Shown here one piece after another: positions 48,057 to 58,845 of a stretch of 64,000 nucleotides of DNA (position 1 is the first letter of the stretch; each line of letters begins with the position of its first letter). The position numbers and the translations under genes are program-made. Location of the stretch: NCBI GenBank assembly GCA_963556145.1, contig OY744470.1:1550001-1614000 (forward strand), in the 5' to 3' direction. This DNA is from Hygrocybe punicea (taxonomy: Eukaryota > Basidiomycota > Agaricomycetes > Agaricales > Hygrophoraceae). Under the pieces are notes generated by a model that did not search any database, was not told where the DNA came from, and saw nothing but the letters and a program-made list of their open reading frames with translations.

Positions 48057-49964
48057 TTACTCATCCCTAGGACCAATGCCCTTTACGTAGATGCTGTAGA
48101 CCACATTCTGACCCTGATATTGACTTGTGTCCTGATGGCCCCCTCGCTTCGCAAGCCACTCGAGCCTCGCGGAAGCGCTGCGTTCCAAGTAGTTTGAATT
48201 AGACACTCCAGGACCACTGAAGCTGTTATTGGCACCATAGAATCCAAAACAGTTTATGTAACTATAATTCCGCAGCGACCATCCGTTGTATTCAGTGTCG
48301 TCAAAGTCCTCGCTTGAGCAGTCGTCACTGGGATCGCCCGCTGTATCACACGTTTCCCCAGCTAGCAAACCAGAACAAATGGTTCTGCCTTTGACGAGAA
48401 ATATTATTGTGTTGCGCGGGATGAAATATTCGGCATTCCAGAGGTCGATCAGGCTCGCCACTAGAGGGGATCGATGTGGCATCCTGGGGTTATTGGAGGA
48501 TAGCGGAAGTGGGTGAGGATTGTACCAAGCCGTGGATAAGTCCTGTGGAGGTTTCAAAATCTCGTACCCCATGTCGATCAGCAGGCGATCAGCTAACCTG
48601 GAAAAACCGGCTCCAGTGATTGTCCTCCACCTCACGTGTGATCAAAGCGTGAACACGCTTCGGAACCCAGGTCTGGATGTCATCCATCTTTGCGATGGGC
48701 TGTGGTCGAAATAGGTATTGCGAAGGTGAATCAGGTGCACATGTGAAGGCACCCGGTAGGGTTCGCTCAGCCGTGGGATTTATCTGTTCGTTTCGATCCC
48801 GGTCCCGACTGGCTTGCTTTGCGGACACCTCCTGGACAGGATCCTCCCACAGATGTTGACGATTAGAAGCCAGGAGCCTAGTCATATCATTGAAAGACGA
48901 CGGGATAACCTCGGAGGTTGTACCGAGTTCGAGATAATACCGCCTTCGAATGTCGGCGAGTTTATGTACTCCCATCCAATCAGTAAGACTGTGAATGATA
49001 CAATGGCTAGTATCACTACACAAAGGCCACAGATCACCCATTGGACGGCGGGCGACTGTGATTTTAGTCGGTAAAGTGATGGGAGTTGCAAACCAGTCGA
49101 AACACGAACCTGAGTAGTGAACACAAAACACACCACGCCTGCAAGGAAACTGACGATGGCAGGGCTGACAAACCAAAGACTCAACAATTTCAGCCAATAG
49201 GAAGCCTTGGGGGGACAACTGAGTGCTGATTGATTAGTTGATGTGGGGAAGAGACGTCGAGTGGGCGACATACAAGTTTGTCTGCATTACAAGCAGCCAC
49301 AGAAGGCTAGTCATGACCGCCGCCGTGTCAAGCACGAGAGACGACAGCCACAGCATGTTTACAGCTATCTCAGTTCCATTGCCATTCGAACTGTATGACA
49401 AGCCAAGCATGGTCACTTGGATTATGACATGAAGTTTAAAGCAGAATTATGCAGATAAGATAACGTGAATTACCTGTGACAGCAGAGAGGAACGTCGCGA
49501 CAACGGCGATGTTGCTTAAAAGTTGTTCTGAACTTGAATGCTGCGCTTGAATATATGCAATACCTTCAAGTTCAAATGCTTCCAGCAGCTGTGCCCTCAG
49601 TTGTACGAGTCGAGCTCACCATTTCGAGAGAGATCGTGGAGCTGATTTTTGAGTTCGAAAAGTTTTTTTCGCAAATGCGCGACTTGCATGGGCAGTGACT
49701 TTCTTTGGCCATCTTCACTTGAAGTATCGCCCCGTTCTGTTCAGGATGCAAAGCGATGTCCTTCCGAGGCCGACGTATATTCTGATAGAATACTGACCGT
49801 TCTTCTGTAAATTTGAGTTGATTAACCACGGCACATCATGCAAACCGATACTCTTACTTTCATGTCTGCAATCAACTCTCGGACCGTCTCAAGCACGCGT
49901 CGGATGGTAATACTATCCGGCCTTCTAAGAATTTCTCCAGATTTTGAAATGAAGCGACGAGCGA
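48057..49964 (-). pseudogene. 3' part of a split four-TM protein gene
   Basis: Reading leftwards from 49964: SLVASFQNLEKFLEG, a helical segment LIADMK, a coiled coil (AHLRKKLFELKNQLHDLSRN), then four TM helices: NIAVVATFLSAVTG, NMLWLSSLVLDTAAVMTSLL, LSLWFVSPAIVSFLAGVVCF and VQWVICGLCVVILAIVSF. After TM4 the frame changes without a usable intron (near 48965), then a cytosolic region runs to the stop at 48057, ending VYSIYVKGIGPRDE. It resembles the broad class of basidiomycete four-TM proteins with a helical N-terminal domain. Its 5' exons are at 32877-33335. The split plus the frameshift suggest it is dead, unless the frame change is an assembly error. Confidence 0.55.
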
Positions 49965-52326
49965 CATCAGTAAATTTACATCTCCCTTTTTTTGCACTTT
50001 TGACACCTTGACCTTTTTCTCAACTTTTTTTGCCAACTTTTTTCACCTTTTGGTGCTTTAGCACCTTGAAAAAGTTTACAGCGTATTTCATAAAGGTAGG
50101 CCGCAACCAAAAAAAAAAAAAAGTTGACTAAGCTCGGTCACTGCCGGGTAGCGGCTGTGGCTGAGCTACAGAAACTACATTTCTTCAGTGAGAACAATGC
50201 TATCTAATCCCAATAGTAGTCCCAGCCTTAAATAAGTATATGTAGACCCTTTGAGAGTATTTCTTACAGGAAAAAATACCCATTGGCATTGTCAGGTAAT
50301 TTCTTGAAGAGAAGCTTTCCATTTTAGGTAGTGTGGCTCATTGATATGTGCATTTAGATACTATCACCATCTAAAATCTTGTTGTATTTCATTTTATCTG
50401 AGTGAAAGGTTGATTTTACTACTACTGGATTTTTTAAAGAAGTTTTGGAATACTCCCTGGGTCATTGTAAATAATGTATGAAATTGGACCTTAGGTTTTC
50501 CTTTTTTGGAGTAAACTGGCATAGGTGGCTCAAACCTCACCAGAATTATACAACACAATTTTTCCTGAACAAAGTGTCCTCAGCAGGTCTACATATATTT
50601 ATTTAAGGCTGGGACTACTATTGGGATTAGATAGCATTGTTCTCACTGAAGAAATGTAGTTTCTGTAGCTCAGCCACAGCCGCTACCCGGCAGTGACCGA
50701 GCTTAGTCAACTTTTTTTTTTTTTTGGTTGCGGCCTACCTTTATGAAATACGCTGTAAAGATCTTACAGTTTTTTTTTCTAAACATCCTTTCATACCTTT
50801 TGACACTTTTTTCTCCCTAAAACAACTTTCAACACTTTTTTCGAAGTTTGCTAGACCTTTTTCAAAGTTATTTAGATTGAATTAATAGTGATAATTTTCG
50901 AAATAAATTCTACAATGTAATTTTAAGCCCTGCCCGCCACCTGCCCGTCTACGTCGCGATCGTCATCGTCTCGCCACCGCCGCTGCCAATGGGTGGTGGT
51001 GGCCAGCGTCGTCCTGCAACCATCGCTGCCAGTGGGTGGGGTCGTCGTTGTCCTGCTGCTGCTGCCAGTTGGCGGTGGTGACAGCCGACGTCGTTGTTGT
51101 CCTGCTTGCTGCTGCCAAGTGTGGTGGTGGCCAACGTCGTCCCGTGGCCGTCGCTGCCAGTGGGTGGGGTCGTCGTCGTCGTCCTGCTGCTACAGCCAGT
51201 TGGCGGTGGTGACAGCCGACGTCGTCGTTGTCCTGCTTGCTGCTGCCAAGTGTGGTGGTGGCCAACGTCGTCCCGCGGCCGTCGGTGCCAGTGGGTGGGG
51301 TCGTCGTCGTCGTCGTCGTCCTGCTGCTACAGCCAGTTGGCGGTGGTGACAGCCGTTGTCGTCATTGTCCTTGCCAGTTGGCAGTGCTGGTGGCCGTCGT
51401 TGTTGTCGTCCTGCTTGCTATTACAAGTTGGCAGCGGTCGTGGTTGCCGTCCTGCTGCTGCCAATTGGCGGTGGTGACAACCGACGTTCGTTGTCCTGCT
51501 TGCTGCTGCCAGATGGCGGTCGTCGTTGCGGTCGTCGTCGTCCTGCTGCTGCTGCCAGATGGCGGCGGTCGTGGTTGCCATCGTCATCATCCTGCTGCTG
51601 CTGCTGCCAGTTGGCAGTGGTGGTGGCGTCATCTTCAATGGTCATCGTCGTAGTGCCGTCTTGCCCTCGTTAGTGGGGATTGGGGATGGTGAGGCAGTTG
51701 GGTACGTACCTTATCAGCCCGGGTGTCCTCACACCTCTCCTTGTCGTTTCTTGTCAACGCCATCGTCCCTGTTGCCGTGTTGTCGTGTCTGTGGTCGAAG
51801 ATCAGTGACGAAAATCGCTAAGTCAAAACTTACCGAAAGTGGCAACTGAGTGACGATGTTTGGCACTCCATTTTGCCAAACTTCGTCAAACGGTCCGTGC
51901 GCGATCTCAAATCATATATAAGTCGTGCACAATCACTTCATTTACTATAGTACGTCACTGACTTTACTTGGCAGAATGAACATTTGTATATAACAATCTC
52001 ATTATTTATTATGTATATATTATATGTGCTGCAATGCAATTATTTAATCAATTCATACTATCCTTATATGGTTATACAATTATATTAAATAAATAAATAA
52101 TAAATTCTACAATTTGAGATACGCTCATGATGCATCTAGCACTTGCAAAAGTTGGACCACTTAGAGAACTTTTTGTGTGCTTTTATCTACTTTTACAAGA
52201 GGTTTGACCTTTTCCAGGATAAGGGACTCGGCCTGGAAAAGGTCAAACTCTTTTCAACTTTTCCCCCTTTTTCCACTTGAAAAAGGTGAAAAGGACCCAA
52301 AAAGGGGATGTGTAATTTTACTGATG
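49965..52326. mobile_element. CATCAG-ended element, right copy, inverted relative to the left copy
   Basis: Same termini and sequence as 33336-34850 in reverse orientation. It differs by a 677-bp TA-flanked MITE (50079-50755) and by extra units in the simple-repeat tract (near 50940-51330). The inner flank carries the 3' part of the four-TM gene; the outer flank carries the transposase remainder. Without the MITE and one TA it is about 1683 bp. Confidence 0.8.
50079..50755. mobile_element. 677-bp TA-flanked MITE (Tc1/mariner type) with long inverted ends
   Basis: The ends CAGCGTATTTCATAAAGGTA and its complement pair over about 175 bp, including an A-run/T-run and AGTCCCAGCCTTAAATAA. TA lies on both sides (50077-50078, 50756-50757). 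The left copy of the host element has GTTTAAAGATC at the same place, i.e. the undisturbed empty site. The ends resemble those of the split Tc1-like transposon (CAGCGCTTTTCATAAG). Confidence 0.92.
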
Positions 52327-53292
52327 TCAGCCTTCGTAAGACCCTTGTTTATCAGACACTCCGCTACCACTACCTGTTTGGGACTCCCTACAACCCTCAT
52401 GCTCGTATCCTCACAGGCCATCCACGTTCTCTCGATGCGATAGATGTTGATTTCATCAAAAGCCTTCTTCAGAAACAACATTGTATCTACCTGGATGAAA
52501 TCCAGTCCTCCCTCCTCACACAACGAGGTGTCAAAACAACTCTACCGACGTTACTACGAACACTCCGCTGCCTTCACCTCTCTCACAAACGAGTCTTGGT
52601 TCGAGCTCTTGAGTGCAACGATTTCGTTCGTTCAGCTTACATGAATAGGATAGCCGATGAAGTTCCCGATCCCGAAATGTTTATGTTTATCAATGAAGCT
52701 GCAAAGAACCAGCGCACATCTGGTAGATCAAAGGGTTGGGCAGTGGTGGGCCAACAATGTGTGCAGCGCAGGTGCTTTGTTCGTGGTCAACGTTATTCGA
52801 TCCTACCTGTCTTGACACTCGATGGAATTATTGCCCATGATATTATTGAGGGCTCAGTCAATGCCACTCGCTTTCTCGAGTTCCTCCGTGAGCTTGTGGT
52901 ATGTATTCTCTTTTTATAATTATAGTCATACTAATTCTTGGAATATGACAGCTTCCTCTCACGAACCCATACCCTGGTCCACGCAGTGTTATCATACTGG
53001 ACAATTGCAGCATTCACCATGGTGACGATGTTCGTGAATTGATCGAGGAAGCCGGTATGTCTGACACATGGTGATAGGCTTCCACTAATCCTTTCTCACA
53101 GAATGTAAACTCATCTTCCTTCCAGCATACTCTCCCGACTTCAATCCAATTGAGCAAGCTTTCTCGTCTATAAAGGCATTTATTCGGAGACATTGGCAGG
53201 ATCAATCATTATGTCTACTTGATAGGGCTTGCCACAACATCACACCTGAGAAAGCGCAATCTTATTTTCAAGCATCAGGTTACATTGTGTAA
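52327..53292 (+). pseudogene. Main part of Tc1/IS630-type transposase, N-terminus missing
   Basis: From 52329: SLRKTLVYQTLRYHY, a second HTH segment, then the DDE catalytic part: MFMFINEAAKNQRT, IILDNCSIHH and YSPDFNPIEQAFSSIK, ending at TAA 53290-53292. Exons 52329-52898, 52952-53054 and 53102-53292 join in phase. The N-terminal residues lie at 34937-34851 on the minus strand. The first catalytic Asp (IDEA in related proteins) is Asn here (AAT at 52692-52694), so even a rejoined protein should be catalytically dead. A live enzyme would cut at the TIRs and insert at TA. Confidence 0.85.
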
Positions 53293-53357
53293 AGTTTATA
53301 TGTCTGCAATATATGATTTGAAGGACCGCTGAAAAAATTCACTTCTTGTTCGCTACA

Positions 53358-54899
53358 ATGTCAGTGCCGTCGAATGAATCAAGCTTTCGTTCAACCCCAG
53401 AGCCTCCTCAACACACTGTTATGGTTGCCGCCCACCTGACACATCATACCATGGTCGCTGCCAAGCAAGGTTCCAAGGCAAAACCGAAGTCAAAAAAAGA
53501 GAAGAAGACGAAAGAATTGTCACACTCATTTTCGCCCACTGTTGATAACTACCTCAAACTTCTCAATGGAATTCTGGCCAAGCATGGTGAAGAGAAGTAC
53601 AACATTACGGAGAAGAAGCGCTATGGCATTCGGGTTTTGTGCCCTCCTGCAAGAGCGTATGTATTCTTGATCGTCTACGCAATGAATTTTATTGATAAAC
53701 TTACAGGAAAGCAGATGCCCTTGACGTTGACAACTTCCAAGAATTTCAAGAGCTCACAAACAATATTATATCTAATAAACCGACCAAGATCTCAATATAC
53801 ATTGACATGTCTGAAATTCAAAAGTCGTGGCATACAGTGAGTTCCTATCTCTCATCAAAATACTCAGTACATTTATAATGATCCTTTCCAGAGAGGTTCA
53901 GGAGGGAGTGACGAAGAAGATGAAGATGCAGATGAGGAAACCTTTCGTGGACTTAGTGAACTTGACTACGGCATGGCACGTTTCCGAGGCATTCTCGAGA
54001 GAAAATATGCAAATGATCATGACGCCGGTTACACGTACATCTTCAAGGATGGAACCACTCTGCCTCTTACCCCTCTAATGATGAAGGAGTGGTCGCGTGC
54101 TTGTGTGAGGATCAGCTAAATTTTCTAACTATCTTACCATGCTGACTTGTGATTTTGACAGTATGAAGGCGACACATCAGTCAGGCTTCCACCCCAGACA
54201 GAGTTGTTTGACCCCGTAAAGCGTAGAGCCATACTCAATGCCACACGTCGTCTGCCACCACCTTCCTCCACTCCATCTGGTGTGAGTGACCTTGCACACC
54301 TATCTACTATTGTTTCGGCACTTGTTGGCAACCGGCTGTCTTTACCTGCAACCCCTGTCACGCCAACTCACCCTCAGACAATACGTGGAATGGCTGCCAG
54401 TCTCGACTTGCCAGCTACACCCACTCCGTCAAAGCTCCCACGCTTCCTATTACATGCGGAACAAAAGTTGGGAGTTCCTAAAGCTTCATTGTATGAAGCT
54501 TCATTGAAATCCAAAGGCTATGGCCCTGATATCCTTCATCTTGTCCCAGATCCAGTCCTCGCTGAGATGGGACTCCTTCCTGGCGATATCCTTCGTCTAA
54601 AGGCTGGATCTACCAACTGGTGGAATGGCCCCGATGCCAAACGAAAGCATGAAAAGGATCAGAGCACTGTCTCTCGACCTGAAACCCCTCCAACCAAGAA
54701 AGTCCGATATGAACAACGTTACGCTGATGGTGGTGCCAAGACCTTTTTTGGCCCAGTCATGGAGCCTGGGGACCGAACAAAGGATGACCTCGAGACTCTT
54801 TTCTATTGTGACACTGTCAAGGCAATGATTCCTATCCCTCCTGGTTACACTGTCATACTGGGTGAGGATGATGATGACCCATTCCATGTAGAGTTTTAG
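53358..54899 (+). CDS. Accessory ORF of the Tc1-like transposon, SAM-like domain
   Basis: Four exons: 53358-53656, 53707-53836, 53892-54104, 54162-54899 (459 residues), all in phase. The N-terminus has a Lys-rich stretch (KAKPKSKKEKKTKEL). The middle includes YGIRVLCPPARA, ISIYIDMSEIQKSW and an acidic run (SDEEDEDADEETF). The C-terminal part contains a compact helical segment (LHLVPDPVLAEMGLLPGDIL) like the end helices of SAM domains, then a Lys-rich linker and GYTVILGEDDDDPFHVEF. It lies between the transposase and the right TIR, so it belongs to the transposon. The frame is intact although its transposase is broken. It probably binds nucleic acid or a partner protein; no function is known to me. 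Confidence 0.75.
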
Positions 54900-55078
54900 T
54901 AGTGGTACCATCTCCAAATGGTCACGGTCATTATAGCTTATTTTCTCTTATCTCCTACTGACAACTCACATAATCATGATACAAGCTGTGTTATCAAGTA
55001 TATAGTGCTCATAATATACCTGATTGCTCTCTTTCGAACGGAGCCTGAGCAAGAAGCTTGGCTGGAGTTCTTTCAGTG

Positions 55079-55163
55079 TGCGGTTTTGCGGGGTCCTATC
55101 AACAAACAAAACCAACATGAAACTTTTCGAAATCAAAATTCCGCAAACTTGTGAAAACTGCTG
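55079..55163. repeat. Terminal inverted repeat of the Tc1-like transposon (right end)
   Basis: Matches, inverted, the repeat at 34981-35061 (GCGGGGTCCT..CAACAAAC...AAATCAAAATTCCGCAAACTT). Ends ...AAACTGCTG with TA at 55164-55165. Confidence 0.75.
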
Positions 55164-55786
55164 TAAGATAATGGTACGAGTGCTCTCTGCTCTTGGGATT
55201 GCGACCATCAAGTGTGACCACCAGAAAATTCCTTTATGAGTACTACGTGGTAGTGTTGCCATGGCTCGGTCCGGCTCGGCTCGGCTACGGCTAACAACGG
55301 CTAACCCATATATGGGTTGCTAGCCGGACCGGACCGTTGTGGCAACGGCTAAACCACGGCTAGCCGTCCAAAAAAGGAAATACATAGCAGACTGCCTAAC
55401 GACCACTATCAAGGTCGAATCTCACCACCAATCTCACCACACGCTTGCGACAACGCCGGCTGACCCCAAACAAAGGCCACAGCACCCCAACGGCGACCAG
55501 CAGAGGGGCGAGGAATGAAGCGGAAACGGAAGCAGTGGACCCACTCCCATTAAGTCTTTTCTTGAATCTTTTTTAAATTTTACTACCAACTTATTTCGGA
55601 TTACAGCACAAATGATCTCGAGGCAACAGCCTGAGCAGCCCGGACAGCAGCAGCAATGACCAACGACCACGGTTACGGAACAGCAGCAGTGGCAATGACG
55701 GCAACAGCAGTGCCAGCAGCAACGACAAGCCACGCACGCCAGTCCCAGACGTAGCGGAGGGTCGAGCACCCATCTCTGCTGCACTG

Positions 55787-55830
55787 GTGAGTTTTTTTTT
55801 CTTTACTTTTACTAACAAAGATCTGTCTAG
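55787..55830 (+). other. Intron-like segment in hAT-like element A
   Basis: GTGAGT donor, TACTAAC branch consensus and TAG acceptor, 44 nt. Confidence 0.5.
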
Positions 55831-56518
55831 CTACTCACGATGACAACACGGCCGCAACCCAACACACTGCAACCGGGACCTCAAACTCGGGCTCGCAAGT
55901 TCAGGCACCACCACCAACCATCAGCTTCCTTGCCGCTACGGCTGCTGCGTTCGCCCTATGGCGCTGATCGGTCACAACCACAGTCACGGCCGCCATCATG
56001 ACAGCGGCGGCGACGTTGGATAAAGAAAGAGTCATCGCCTGCGTATTTGTCCACAAAGGCGTTGTCCGTCCATGAGGCCAGTGCGCCGTTGGATCTGGAT
56101 TATCTGGTCGCGTAGGTATTGTTTTGTTACTTGGGAGGAGTAGTGGCGGGGGTGGCGGTGGGGATGGAGTGGGAGCGGGAGCGGTGAACAACGGTGTTGG
56201 AATGGCGTTGTTTCCTCTGTGAGTTGTTTTCTATTCCCCTCTCCACCTTTGTTCCTTTGTTGATTTTTTTTTGCATGTCGCGTTCGTGGATAGACTCGTG
56301 CAACTAGTCCAAAGGGTGAAACGGCGCACATGCGAATGAACTTGGGTATACCGCGCACGCAGTGGAGGATGCCAGCGAAGACGTGACGTCGCCTTGGATG
56401 ACGACACCGACACCGACGGCTCATTTTGGAACTCTACGTGCCCTTCTTGTGCATTGATGGTGCACCTGTGCCTCACCAGGCTGCCCATGCACCCTGGTGA
56501 GATCCAGCGCGACGACAG

Positions 56519-56558
56519 GTGAGTACCCAGTCCATCACCATCTGACTTGTACTAACAG
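56519..56558 (+). other. Second intron-like segment in hAT-like element A
   Basis: GTGAGT donor, TACTAAC followed at once by AG, 40 nt; the branch point is very close to the acceptor. Confidence 0.45.
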
Positions 56559-56726
56559 CAACTACGACTATGACCAGGCGGGCGACAATGATGGCGACAT
56601 CGACGTCAACGGGAAACGGCGGCAACCCAGGGTGGATTGGGCAAGGGCAACAGTGAGGGGGAACGAGGACGAGAAGTCCCCACCTCTCCCCGTAGCCCTG
56701 CCCCACTGCCTCCCCGAGCCAACCAC

Positions 56727-56783
56727 CACCTCGCGAATGGGTACGGCCATGTCAATTGACGCGTGCATGGCATTCGCGAGGTG
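56727..56783. repeat. Compound palindrome, copy 2
   Basis: Outer arms CACCTCGCGAAT (56727-56738) and ATTCGCGAGGTG (56772-56783) are perfect inverted repeats; the central palindrome is GTCAATTGAC (56751-56760). Confidence 0.9.
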
Positions 56784-57318
56784 AACACAAGGACCATAAC
56801 GACGACAACAGCTGGCGGCGCCAATGGCGACGGACAGGGCAGGAGCAACTGAGGACGCGTCTGCCCCTCTCCCTGCTGCCCTGGCCATGTCAATTTCAAT
56901 TGACGTGTGCGCGGCATTCACAGGGTGTTCAGGCCACCTGCTCTTTCACAGGAGCCTCAGAAGGTGCATGTATATTTCATTTTTTTCAACATGTACATAG
57001 GTAGGCTACGTGGAGATACGAAAAAAGAAAAAGAAAAAAGACATACCAATGATAAACACCTGAAAACCTCGTGAAATGCATCCATACATGTTCGTGAGGT
57101 GTGGGAGGCAGCAGAGCGGCATGTTGAAGCCAACAAACAGGCTGGAAACCTAAATTTCCTAATTTGGATATTTGGTAATGGCTAATAACGGCTAGCCGTG
57201 GCTAAGCCGAGGTTTAACTGTAGCCAAGTGAACAGCTCGGCTTGGCTAATTATCGGTCCGGCTCCAACGGCTAACAGTTCCGGACCGAGCCATGGCAACA
57301 CTACTACGTGGCCACGTA

Positions 57319-58511
57319 CATCAGGAAATCTACACATTCCTTTTTCGGACTTATCAGCCACTTCCGCTTTTGACCGTCAGCTTTAGCTTTTTTTGCCTTA
57401 CTTCTGCTAACTTATCATCCACCTTTTCTCAACGAGAAATTATGTCATAAGTTCAAAAAAGTTCATATTTTAAAACACATCCAAAGCATTCCATTCTTGC
57501 CATGTGAACAAATACCATGCCCCTGAAACCAAGTGAAGCAGAAGTGACATGGGAGCAGCCACCATTCAAATTCAAATTAAATAAATGTTCAAACATTTGC
57601 GACGTAAGTCGATCGAGACCTCCCCTAAATAAACCAACACGTGATGGTTGTTTGTTTTCACTGCTGCAAAACATCAAGATATGTTGATTTACCCCCACAA
57701 CATGCCCTTGTGTGATCCCTCCTGTTCTTCCCCCTGATGCTTCCCTTGCACCCAGTCCGTTGAGGACCGCACCCACTGTTTGGGCTTGTGTTGGCCGTGT
57801 ACTCTGGCCATTTTTTCTTAGCCACTGTCAGACTATGTTTTGGAAGTCTTCAATTAATTACATTCCCTGCACTCTCTAGGTTGTCGCTATGTCCCGATGT
57901 GGTGATCCCTGCCTCTCCCTTTGTGTGGTCAACAAAGTGCGCCACATCATGTCATGGTTTGACATCCCGACATGAATGAGCAGAGATCAGGGAAATGAAC
58001 CTGGTCTCTGCTCAAGGTAAGTGTCTTACATCTTATAGTTTATGTTTACTGACTTTTTATTTGCAGGCTGCTGTCTATGTCCATTGTGACGTTGAAGACA
58101 ACAACGACAGTCACAAAATGACAACAATGATGCCAATGGAGACAGTGGCAGCAATGGCAACGACAAAGAAAACGGTCATGAAACAACATAACAATGACAG
58201 AGGCAAGAAGGATCATGGAGAGAGGCTCTGCCCTCAGTGTATTCCGCTCTTATTAATCACTGTAGTATTGCAATACAACTCTTTTCTTTTATCAAAAGAA
58301 ACCTTGCAATAGTTCAATATAACAAAAGTAGCTGTGCTCTGCGGAAGTCCCACAGCTTTTGCTGCTTTTTGAAACTTAGAAAAGCTCCAGGAACTTATAT
58401 TAGCGGACCGACCCCGCTAATATAAGCTGCTCCAGCTTTTGGCTTTTTGAGCTTTTTGGGCTTTTAAAAGCATGAAAAGCCCGAAAAAGGCGATTTGTAA
58501 GTTTCCTGATG
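57319..58511. mobile_element. CATCAG-ended non-autonomous element, 1.19 kb
   Basis: The ends CATCAGGAAATCTACACATT and, on the minus strand, CATCAGGAAACTTACAAATC are inverted repeats, flanked by TA on both sides (57317-57318, 58512-58513). The interior repeats the common plan: intron-like 58017-58066 followed by a short CAA/ATG/GGCAG-rich tract (58085-58205). It also holds a perfect hairpin at 58398-58428. It lies only 15 bp right of hAT-like element A. Confidence 0.7.
58017..58066 (+). other. Intron-like segment in CATCAG element
   Basis: CTCAAG/GTAAGT donor, TTTACTGAC branch-like sequence and TTTGCAG acceptor, 50 nt. The exon-side hexamer CTCAAG is shared with the intron-like segment at 61347. 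Confidence 0.55.
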
Positions 58512-58845
58512 TAGCATCAGTAGATGTACATGTCCGCTTTTGATATCTTTCCGTGCTTTTTTAAGCTCAAAAAAGCTTTATAAGCTCAAAAAGCAATAAG
58601 CATGGCATGCTTAAATTGGCGGGGTCGATCTGCTAATATAAGCACGGTGTGCTTATATATGATTAGAAAAGAATGAAAAAGCGAGAGAAAGCATATGCAA
58701 AATACCCCAACGGGTTTGTTTTCTGGCTCAATTGATCACTCATTTTATTTGATGGACTCGGAGTGGGGGTTAGATTTCAATAGGTACTACAAACAAAGGC
58801 ACGATAATAAGCCCATGGAACAGAGGGCGAGTATTAAATCAGTTT

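Larger units (their letters stand above)
55251..57303. mobile_element. Non-autonomous hAT-like element A, 2.05 kb, 8-bp TSD
   Basis: The left end TAGTGTTGCCATGGCTCGGTC is mirrored at 57283-57303. The target duplication CTACGTGG is perfect (55243-55250, 57304-57311). Subterminal regions are packed with CGGCTAA/CCGGACCG words in both orientations, as expected for hAT transposase binding. The interior has two intron-like segments (55787-55830, 56519-56558), CAG/GAC-rich tracts and the compound palindrome 56727-56783. No transposase. A decayed second palindrome lies near 56871-56927. Confidence 0.9.
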
